Positions 9,601 through 14,788 of a stretch of 27,052 bases of DNA are shown piece after piece; position 1 is the stretch's first letter, and each line of letters starts with the position of its first letter. Source of the DNA: a virus. The position numbers and the translations under genes are program-made. A model generated the notes under the pieces. That model made no database searches. It saw nothing but the letters and a program-made list of their open reading frames with translations, and had not been told where the DNA came from. The stretch spans positions 1 through 27,052 of IMG/VR virus record IMGVR_UViG_3300025122_000122. The stretch is one strand, 5' to 3'.

Positions 9601-9759
9601 GGAGTGGAAAGATATAAGGTATTAATAGATACGACCACCACCACCCAGGCAGACGTTGAAAATAACACCATAAGAGGAAAAATATTCCTCCAGCCCACCA
9701 AGACGGCAGAGTTTATTGCCCTCGATTTTGTGGTTACCAATGCCGGAACTGAAATTTAA
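6685..9759 (+). CDS. 18: Contractile tail sheath protein gp18, second copy
   Basis: A second full-length sheath protein of 1024 residues, clearly paralogous to its upstream neighbour along the whole length. Shared landmarks include the N-terminal GVIGTADAGPAFVPVTVGS, a central FGSVTYDLFRVHALSDG (upstream copy: FGNKEYDLFSFETISDG), the HPWFAPAGF core motif, WGQKTLLAAQSALDRVNVRR, and a terminal strand EFIALDFVVT. The copies differ in the middle domains and in many core positions, so this is an old duplication and not an assembly repeat. It has its own leader with a late-promoter-like box and CGGAG before ATG 6685. All landmark segments are intact, so both proteins could be made and could form a mixed sheath, or one could be specialised for one end of the tail. 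This division of labour is inferred. Confidence 0.92.
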   Translation: MPELTFKSAGVSSREIDLTSPSPRRPSGVPAGVIGTADAGPAFVPVTVGSMSDFTTVFGNTDGEKFGPLAVNEWFKNAQALTYLRVLGAGDGKKRATDGSVTNAGFVVGEQQVQDNGIVGANPYAIELGEPGRSYFLGCYMSDSAGSTYLKDAGLQEAGLSRAHAIIRGVLFAASGVIPLLSGSNTGNNNQPSSTVAMRDEAVAVASGGGNITGSVNLSDGGSEFKLILNGHKWASDAPNFITASFDPASPMYFANVFNRSPFDLEKKGHYLYTHYDVHPAIAVVTGTQVLVSSGSNALLGGIGNHNDCAFILTSSLGRDAGSSTVPDYEQFRDRFRTPFSPYVVSQKFGSVTYDLFRVHALSDGEVPNHKYKVSVENIRPSTSDTYQYGSFDLVVRDFYDNDREKVVLEQFRGVNLDPDSDRFVARIVGDQRTFFEFDKTSDAQRIVVDGDYTNKSNRIRVQQSSKLKAGQVPATALTVGHRGVYHLVTSGAQGTATWASQILANVSSGTTGDTKFGDGSINANYFALGLSQSLGWAVEPPVPFRDNIYVGTGEQRAVDSQLYWGMQFSRKTSATEPNKAGLFDNTFNSYAGFFPYYQVTNRNVWVGNNPGTADVNGAVLDSDRFNNNIFSLERLKVRTGSDTNADPLYWVSASYSRKGGIATDEATKTRAFNVDDLKVMGNRTYAKFSFFLQGGFDGLNIFNKDKFKMDNNAAKREMDDSTSQGGKNGPTVASYRKALDVMGNESDVDIKLLAIPGMRHSSISDYAISVVEDRFDSLYIMDIEERDTLNNVVTSSAVQKIGVGNTVEAFKNRSLNTSFAAAYFPDVVLQDPTTLTNVRCPPSVGVLGAFALNDAVGHPWFAPAGFSRGSLNNILFAAVELKRDNLDELYDADINPITDFPGTRVVVWGQKTLLAAQSALDRVNVRRLLIEIRRKVRAVANTLLFEPNRAETLNKFSALVNPILQSIQERSGVERYKVLIDTTTTTQADVENNTIRGKIFLQPTKTAEFIALDFVVTNAGTEI

Positions 9760-9822
9760 AAATTTAATAGTAGAATAAAGTTGACTAGAGAAATATTTAA
9801 TACCGATTAGGAGAAATTTAAA

Positions 9823-10314
9823 ATGGCTGAAACACTCGCCGTAACGGACATGCTTCCCAACAAATTCGAACCCAAAAGAAAATTTCGATGGGTTTTTCAG
9901 CTCGAGGGAGTAGATGCGTTCCTTATGAAGACGGCAAATAGACCAACATTCACATTTGAGGAAGCTAAGCTGGATTATATTAACTCTTTTAGGTATCTTG
10001 CTGGAAAGATGACCTTTAATGAGCTGGAGTTAACACTATATGATCCCATCGCCCCCTCAGGAGCTCAACAGGTGATGGAGTGGATTAGAACTCACTACGA
10101 ATCTGTCTCAGCCCGCGCAGGATACGCTGATTTCTACAAGAGAGACTGCCAGCTTAAACTTCTGGATCCGGTTGGAACAGTTGTGGAGCTTTGGGATATA
10201 AAGGGAGCATTCATTAAATCAGCTAACTATCAGGATTTAGATTATGCTGCTACCAATGAGCCAGTTGCTATTACTCTCTCGCTCAGATTTGATAATTGCG
10301 TGTTACAGTTCTAA
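9823..10314 (+). CDS. 19: Tail tube protein gp19
   Basis: Major tube subunit whose stacked hexameric rings form the DNA channel inside the sheath. The length (163 residues) equals that of T4 gp19. The N-terminus carries FEPKRKFRWVFQLEGVDAF, typical of T4-like tube proteins. A ITLSLRFDNCVLQF ending matches the final beta strand of the family. The middle contains ELELTLYDPIAPSGAQQVMEWI, also typical. ATG 9823 has AGGAG 9 bases upstream. It lies directly after the sheath genes as in T4 (18-19) and is followed by an intrinsic terminator. The TATTTAATA at 9794-9802 may be a variant promoter box. Confidence 0.93.
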   Translation: MAETLAVTDMLPNKFEPKRKFRWVFQLEGVDAFLMKTANRPTFTFEEAKLDYINSFRYLAGKMTFNELELTLYDPIAPSGAQQVMEWIRTHYESVSARAGYADFYKRDCQLKLLDPVGTVVELWDIKGAFIKSANYQDLDYAATNEPVAITLSLRFDNCVLQF

Positions 10315-10338
10315 AATCGTTTGTCTTGTTCCTAATAG

Positions 10339-10361
10339 GGTCACCATTTGGTGACCTTTTT
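10339..10361 (+). terminator. Intrinsic terminator after gp19
   Basis: GGTCACC (10339-10345) and GGTGACC (10350-10356) form a perfect 7-bp GC-rich stem around the loop ATTT, followed at once by TTTTT. It starts 25 bases after the gp19 stop and separates the sheath/tube block from the gp26/tape-measure block. It is the only clear intrinsic terminator I found in the window. Confidence 0.88.
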
Positions 10362-10398
10362 AGTTTTAAATAATTATTTTACACTGCATTATTTCAAA

Positions 10399-10406
10399 TA
10401 TAAAAT
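10399..10406 (+). promoter_or_regulatory. Weak late-promoter-like box before the gp26-like gene
   Basis: TATAAAAT lies 25 bases before the GTG start and downstream of the intrinsic terminator, where a new promoter would be needed. It matches TATAAATA at six of eight positions. Confidence 0.35.
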
Positions 10407-10423
10407 CTAAAATAGGAGTTAAT

Positions 10424-11281
10424 GTGTCAGTTGACGATAGATTAAAGAAAAACCAGGTCTTTGGAGGTTCTGATATAGCTGCTGGAATGCCCACCAGCAA
10501 CGTTGTGGCAGATGACTTTGGTTGGGAGGTTCCGGTGGAAACTGTTCCTGTACCGTCAGAGGGAAAGACCTATCCGCCTGGATCTTCTTTACACGGGCTA
10601 AAGACCATAGACATCCGAGCCATGACAGCTCGGGAGGAAGATATTCTCACCTCTAGAGCTCTCATCAAAAAAGGAACAGTTATTACTCACCTGTTAAATT
10701 CATGTGTGGTAGATAAATCTATTAAAGTTGAAAATATGCTTTCTGGTGACCGAAACGCTCTAATGGTAGCTGTGAGAATAACAGGATACGGGACTAGCTA
10801 CAGAGTGGATGTAACGTGTCCCGAGTGCAACGAAAGATCAAACCAAGATCTAAGCTTAGGGGATCTCCCCATTAAAAGGCTTCAAATAGACCCGGTGGAA
10901 ATTGGAAAGAATTTATTTTCATATACACTCCCAGTTACCGGCAAGGAGGTATATTTTAGATTTCTCACAGGAAACGATGAGGAAGAGATGTCTGTTACTG
11001 CAGAGAGAAAAAGAAAAATGATGCCTGACTCACATTCTGACTCTCTGGTGACCTCAAGACTTGAAAAGTCTATCGTCTCAATAGACGGGGTATCTGATAG
11101 ATCCAAGGTAAATGCCTTCATTAGAAGCATGCCAGCTCAGGATTCTAGAAAGCTGAGAAATTACATAGAAGAAAATGAACCAGGAATTGAAATGAAAATC
11201 TGGATGGGGTGCCCGCGCTGCTCGGAGGATTCTAAAGTTCAGCTTCCTCTCAGTAGCGGGTTTTTTTGGCCTCGAGACTAA
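10424..11281 (+). CDS. 26: Baseplate hub / tail assembly chaperone, gp26-like (T4_baseplate family)
   Basis: 285 residues resembling the T4 gp26 baseplate family, which acts in hub assembly next to the tape measure gene. Visible landmarks are EVPVETVPVPSEGKTYPPGS near residues 35-54 followed by IDIRAMTAREEDILTSRALI, typical of this family in many myoviruses. Two CxxC pairs, CPEC and CPRC (near residues 132 and 264), could bind zinc. The start is GTG 10424 with AGGAG 5 bases upstream. The last codons run through GGG TTT TTT TGG and then stop, while a +1-frame ORF overlaps and continues, which suggests programmed frameshifting. T4 gp26 is 208 residues, so this copy is longer. Gene identity is good; the exact role (hub part or chaperone) is inferred. 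Confidence 0.75.
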   Translation: MSVDDRLKKNQVFGGSDIAAGMPTSNVVADDFGWEVPVETVPVPSEGKTYPPGSSLHGLKTIDIRAMTAREEDILTSRALIKKGTVITHLLNSCVVDKSIKVENMLSGDRNALMVAVRITGYGTSYRVDVTCPECNERSNQDLSLGDLPIKRLQIDPVEIGKNLFSYTLPVTGKEVYFRFLTGNDEEEMSVTAERKRKMMPDSHSDSLVTSRLEKSIVSIDGVSDRSKVNAFIRSMPAQDSRKLRNYIEENEPGIEMKIWMGCPRCSEDSKVQLPLSSGFFWPRD

Positions 11282-11302
11282 CCATCGAGAAGTGTTTCTC
11301 GA
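11258..11302 (+). promoter_or_regulatory. Candidate programmed frameshift site at the gp26-like / small ORF junction
   Basis: The gp26-like frame reads GGG TTT TTT TGG at 11258-11269, 9 bases before its stop codon. The seven T residues (11261-11267) let the Phe tRNA re-pair perfectly after a +1 or -2 slip. Either slip enters the frame of the downstream 64-codon ORF, which has no stop between the slip site and its GTG. A 7-bp hairpin, TCGAGAA / TTCTCGA (11285-11291 with 11296-11302), follows, and its 4-base loop holds that GTG. A CTCGAG at 11271-11276 could pair with CTCGAG at 11298-11303 as an alternative stem. No good ribosome binding site precedes the GTG. Function is inferred. Confidence 0.5.
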
Positions 11303-11486
11303 GCATGCTTTTCTTCTTCAATACTATTTGGGACTCTCCTATACTGAGTGCAGAAATATTCCAATTCAGTACAGGGTATGGTTCATCAATAGGGTGACTG
11401 CAGAGATCAAGAAGACAGCAAAAGCAAAATCATCTCGAGGATCAGACTCTAGAAATATAGATTTTGGATCAAAGAAATTCTCCTAA
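11292..11486 (+). CDS. Small tail-assembly protein or frameshift extension of the gp26-like chaperone
   Basis: The frame is open well upstream of the GTG at 11292, which lacks a ribosome binding site and lies in a hairpin loop. If entered by a slip in the T-run it would add about 73 residues to the gp26-like protein. The sequence (FLEHAFLLQYYLGLSYTECR, then IPIQYRVWFINRV) has the aromatic helix and LPxxxRxWFI-type pattern of small ORFs found after gp26-like genes in other myoviruses. In T4 the gene after 26 is 51, another hub-assembly factor. The C-terminus is basic and serine-rich. Whether it is a separate protein or only made as a fusion cannot be settled from sequence; the location just upstream of the tape measure region supports a tail chaperone role. 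Confidence 0.6.
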   Translation: MFLEHAFLLQYYLGLSYTECRNIPIQYRVWFINRVTAEIKKTAKAKSSRGSDSRNIDFGSKKFS

Positions 11487-11501
11487 AAAAATATGGGAAA
11501 A

Positions 11502-11517
11502 ATATGTATTAACATAT
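11502..11517 (+). promoter_or_regulatory. AT-rich hairpin in the hydroxylase leader
   Basis: ATATGT (11502-11507) pairs with ACATAT (11512-11517) around ATTA, 23 bases before the next ATG. The short stem has only two G-C pairs' worth of stability, so it may be a promoter-associated palindrome more than an RNA structure. It resembles the AT-rich hairpins before the gp13-like and tape measure genes in placement. Confidence 0.25.
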
Positions 11518-11540
11518 AGTGAGACCTTCGGAGAAAGATA

Positions 11541-12077
11541 ATGCTTGAAATATTTTTTCAGATTCTAGGAGGGTGGGTCTATTCTCACCTATCAGAATAT
11601 TCAATTCATCGATGGATATTGCACAAGGCAGGCAAGAAAAGGGGACACCTTTTTTCATTTCACTTTCACTCTCATCACTTCAGTGCCAGAAAGAATGCCA
11701 TGTTTGACCCCTCTTATGATCATCTCCGATGGGATGCTCACGGAAAGGAGTTAGCATCGTTACTTTTTCTGGCAATTGTTCACTCTCCGCTCGTGATGAT
11801 CTGGCCGTGGTCCTATGGGACTATCCTATTCTCCATCACCTCCTATTATCTGATTCACCGCAGAGCCCACACAAAGCCTGAATGGGGCAGGGTTTTTCTA
11901 TCCTGGCACTATGATCATCACATGGGCCCGGATCAAGATAAAAATTGGGGAGTTCGAACAGCGTGGCTGGATACCCTTTTCAGGACACGGGAAAAGTACT
12001 ACGGAACTCGACGAGAGAGAATTGAATTTCAAAGAAGATTGATTAGAACACTAAATAGACAAAGAAGACTGAGATAG
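11541..12077 (+). CDS. Membrane fatty acid hydroxylase-like protein (auxiliary metabolic gene)
   Basis: A 178-residue protein of the fatty acid hydroxylase / sterol desaturase superfamily, di-iron membrane enzymes that hydroxylate or desaturate lipids. All histidine boxes are visible: HRWILH (23-28), HFHSHH (41-46), HRRAH (106-110) and HYDHH (123-127), followed by NWGVRTAWLDTLFRT, the usual closing motif. Hydrophobic segments at about 1-17, 71-90 and 92-105 fit a membrane protein. ATG 11541 has CGGAG 7 bases upstream. It sits between tail chaperone genes and the tape measure gene, where no metabolic gene is expected, on the same strand and with similar composition. The likely role is altering host membrane lipids or carotenoid-like compounds during infection; the substrate cannot be predicted. 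It could be a cargo gene acquired by the phage. Confidence 0.85.
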   Translation: MLEIFFQILGGWVYSHLSEYSIHRWILHKAGKKRGHLFSFHFHSHHFSARKNAMFDPSYDHLRWDAHGKELASLLFLAIVHSPLVMIWPWSYGTILFSITSYYLIHRRAHTKPEWGRVFLSWHYDHHMGPDQDKNWGVRTAWLDTLFRTREKYYGTRRERIEFQRRLIRTLNRQRRLR

Positions 12078-12088
12078 CTTTTTAAGAG

Positions 12089-12110
12089 CTTCCTATTTAT
12101 GTCTAGGAAG
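12089..12110 (+). promoter_or_regulatory. Hairpin in the tape measure leader
   Basis: CTTCCTA (12089-12095) pairs with TAGGAAG (12104-12110) around TTTATGTC. It begins 12 bases after the hydroxylase stop. It is not followed by a T-run, so termination is unlikely. The element TATTTATG (12094-12101) spans the loop at roughly promoter distance from the next start. It may protect RNA ends or mark a processing or promoter site. Confidence 0.4.
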
Positions 12111-12126
12111 AGCATAAGGAAATAAA

Positions 12127-14532
12127 TTGGCCGAAATAAGCACTGAAGAACTTAGAACTCAGGCAGAGTTAATTAGCACCATAAATGCTAGTCTGAGAAC
12201 CACGAATACAGAGCTCCAAAGCGCTGCGGGGTGGGCTGCAGCTATGTCTCGATCACTTCGAGATGAGCTTGATGAGCTTGACGGGGACCTCGATAGAATT
12301 ACTGCATCGATGTCGAGATATACCGGAAGCGTTGAAGGAGGGGTGGCCAGTGCCTCCTCAAGCATTAGGGACTTGGCCTCTGAGGCTACGGAATCTGTAA
12401 ATCGATCTACAAGCAATGCTAGCACTGCACTTCAAAAAGCTACATATGTGGTGGATGAGGTATCAGTACAGGCTCAAAATGCAACTGAATTTATGCTCGG
12501 AAAATTTGATGAGATGTATGGATATCTAAGCAAGGATCACTGGATGAGTTTTAGATACTATCTTTACTCGATAAGAGATCAGTATGGCGGCGCTTTCGGA
12601 GACATGAGCAATGCAAATCAGGAGTGGTCGGATAGCATGGTGGCGCTAGGAGCCAGTCTCTACTCTAACTTCAGTCAGCCCATTGATGGCACAATGCTTA
12701 GCATGCGGAATATGTACGGGTCCATTGAGGAGACCCGAGAAGTTCTAGAGGCCATGACGAAGGATGTGGGATTCACCTTTATGTTTCTTCGGGATCAGAC
12801 TGAGGAGACCCTGGTGGATCTCAATGTCTATAGAAAAGGCTTGGGACTCAGCGCCGAGGAGCTCAGGGTATTTCTAGAAAGGCAGCAATCTCGATATACA
12901 GATAGCAGCAATGATATGCTTGATGAGGCAGCAATCTATGCTAAACGCATGGAGGCTGGCTTTGGAATCCCAGCCAAGGCCATAATACAAAATGTCGTTG
13001 GAATGACCGAAGCCACCAACACCTTTGGAAACATGAGCCAAAAGTCCATGGCTGCAGCATCCACACAGCTCACCCGACTAGGTCTGGATTACAGTCATAT
13101 GGATTCTCTAGTGAGCGGATTCACAGGATTTGAGGGCGCAGCATCTAAGGTAGCTGATCTAACTGCGGCATTCGGACTCCAAATTGACACAATGGACTTA
13201 GTGCAAGCAGCCAATGAGGATCCTCTCAAGGCCATGGAGATGATTCGACAGGCCATGCAGGACACCGGAATGGATGTTAGAGACCTTGGAATGCAGGAGA
13301 AAAGGTTCATCGCTGACAGACTCAATCTTGCAGACATAGGCGTTGTGGAGAAGTTGTTTAGCCCTGACGCTGCAACAGAGTCCATGGAGGACCTCTTAGC
13401 AGCAGCGGAGACGGCTGCTGCTGGGGTGGACGAAACATCGGCTGCTGCCCTCCTTGAGGCGGACATTGCTCGGGTAACAGACTCAGTTGATAACATGGGA
13501 GCCAGTCTCTCTGAGGCATTTGGTGGGGAAGCAGCTCAGGCAGCATATGAGGTATTTACACACAATGCTGCTGTAGCTTCTCAGAATTTAATTGAGTTTG
13601 GACAGGATGCAGTTAGTGTTGGAGCCCAGGTAACTCAGCAGGGATTAGAACCTATAAATCGACTGGCCGGAGTGGCTATTGAGAGATTTGAACCCTTTCT
13701 CGAGATCTTTAAAAATCTACAGCCTGTTTTAGAGGAGCTGACAGTAGTATTAACTACATTTACTGAAGCTGTTGCTACGGGAATAGAAGAGAACCTATTG
13801 CCTTCTGAAGAGGGAATACAAGAACTTGTTACTTCCTGGAACGAGGGAGTAGGGAAGATGATAGACGGAGCTATCCAGAAACTCGGTGCATCTAATTTTG
13901 TTGGAGAGGTCATTGAGACATTTTCTGGAGTTACAGCGCCATTTTTCGAGATTGGTCAAGGCTGGGCAGAAAGCATTTTTCTCGGTATGAAAACTCAAGG
14001 TGCAGATCAAGTCGATGAAGTGATTGACTCCCTTATTGAAGGAGTCAACGGCGCTCTCGAGTTGGACTCTCCGTCAAAAGTTGGCATGCGTCAGGGCGCG
14101 GACTGGGCAGAAGGAATAGCCTTAGGCCTGGACACAGGAATATCTAAGTTGGGAGATGCCATGTCCATTCCTGAAATACCCATAATAGAACCCTTAGCAG
14201 CTGCTGCTATCGACATATCGGAACAGGGAGCAAACTGGGTAGAAGACATAGCCCTAGCGCTGGACACAGGAATATCTAAGTTGGGAGATGCCATGTCCAT
14301 TCCTGAAATACCCATGATAGAACCCTTAGCAGCCACTGCCATCGACATATCAGAGAAGGTTAGCAAGTTTAATGAGCAGCTGGTGAGTCGGGTAATTGAG
14401 GCGAGACAAAATCAGCCTCCAATTCACCTAAATATCTCTCTCAACCTTGATCAACAGGGAATTACCGCTCTCTCTAGGGCCCTCGTTCAGCCTAATGATG
14501 ATGGTTTCTCTCTTGCGTCCGTAACAACTTAG
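12127..14532 (+). CDS. 29: Tail tape measure protein
   Basis: 801 residues, helix-rich, rich in Ala, Glu, Ser and Met, with a coiled-coil-like N-terminal third (about 1-125), a central region with repeated small-residue helices, and a Pro-containing C-terminus with the PSKVGMRQGADWAEGI pattern common in tape measure proteins (DSPSK...G...GI). These proteins fill the tail lumen and set tail length; T4 gp29 (590 residues) is the positional equivalent. The start is TTG 12127, with AAGGA 6 bases upstream, giving MAEIS, similar to other starts here. Two 44-residue tandem repeats at 657-700 and 701-744 are almost identical in their second half. It follows the chaperone genes as usual, except for the hydroxylase gene in between. 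No peptidase domain is visible. Confidence 0.82.
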   Translation: MAEISTEELRTQAELISTINASLRTTNTELQSAAGWAAAMSRSLRDELDELDGDLDRITASMSRYTGSVEGGVASASSSIRDLASEATESVNRSTSNASTALQKATYVVDEVSVQAQNATEFMLGKFDEMYGYLSKDHWMSFRYYLYSIRDQYGGAFGDMSNANQEWSDSMVALGASLYSNFSQPIDGTMLSMRNMYGSIEETREVLEAMTKDVGFTFMFLRDQTEETLVDLNVYRKGLGLSAEELRVFLERQQSRYTDSSNDMLDEAAIYAKRMEAGFGIPAKAIIQNVVGMTEATNTFGNMSQKSMAAASTQLTRLGLDYSHMDSLVSGFTGFEGAASKVADLTAAFGLQIDTMDLVQAANEDPLKAMEMIRQAMQDTGMDVRDLGMQEKRFIADRLNLADIGVVEKLFSPDAATESMEDLLAAAETAAAGVDETSAAALLEADIARVTDSVDNMGASLSEAFGGEAAQAAYEVFTHNAAVASQNLIEFGQDAVSVGAQVTQQGLEPINRLAGVAIERFEPFLEIFKNLQPVLEELTVVLTTFTEAVATGIEENLLPSEEGIQELVTSWNEGVGKMIDGAIQKLGASNFVGEVIETFSGVTAPFFEIGQGWAESIFLGMKTQGADQVDEVIDSLIEGVNGALELDSPSKVGMRQGADWAEGIALGLDTGISKLGDAMSIPEIPIIEPLAAAAIDISEQGANWVEDIALALDTGISKLGDAMSIPEIPMIEPLAATAIDISEKVSKFNEQLVSRVIEARQNQPPIHLNISLNLDQQGITALSRALVQPNDDGFSLASVTT
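14095..14358 (+). repeat. Tandem 132-bp repeat inside the tape measure gene
   Basis: Copy one is 14095-14226 and copy two 14227-14358, each 44 codons in frame. The protein copies share the pattern GA(D/N)W.E.IAL.LDTGISKL, then GDAMSIPEIP and IEPLAA.AIDISE. A stretch of more than 50 bases starting at CTGGACACAGG is identical between copies, including silent positions, while the copy starts differ at many bases. This suggests recent duplication or local gene conversion. Confidence 0.92.
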
Positions 14533-14542
14533 GTTTAAGAAA

Positions 14543-14788
14543 ATGCCAGATAATAAAAAATTTCTAAAAAAGTTAAAAGACGATCCCTTTTATACTTGGG
14601 TGGATAAAAAAGTTTCCGAAGATGATAAAAAAAATCTTCACGACTCAATAGAGTCTATTGGAAAGAGAATGGAGAGAAGTCTTGACACTTTAAGAGAGCT
14701 ACTTAAGGATCCAGAAGAGAGAAAAAGATTCGTGAAGAATGTGGATGAGGCTCTGTATCAGGTTGGAAAGACTGAGGGTGATAAGTAA
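14543..14788 (+). CDS. Small charged protein of unknown function
   Basis: 81 residues, very rich in Lys, Asp and Glu and predicted to be almost entirely helical (KKLKDDPFYTWVDKK at the start, LRELLKDPEERKRFVKNVDE later). No Cys, signal peptide or membrane segment is present. I do not recognise the family. It lies 10 bases after the tape measure stop, and its TAA overlaps the next ATG by one base (TAATG at 14786-14790), so it is co-translated with the large tail protein. The position fits a small tail or assembly factor, but this is only context. Confidence 0.7.
   Translation: MPDNKKFLKKLKDDPFYTWVDKKVSEDDKKNLHDSIESIGKRMERSLDTLRELLKDPEERKRFVKNVDEALYQVGKTEGDK

Noticed and set aside
11261-11303. 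T-run and hairpin near the end of the gp26-like gene as a terminator
   Set aside because: The T-run is upstream of the stem, not after it, so the layout fits a recoding signal instead.
12089-12110. Hairpin before the tape measure gene as a terminator
   Set aside because: The stem is followed by AGCATAAGG and not by a T-run.
13095-13496. A 133-codon minus-strand open frame, Ala/Ser-rich
   Set aside because: It is the low-complexity shadow of the Ala-rich tape measure gene.
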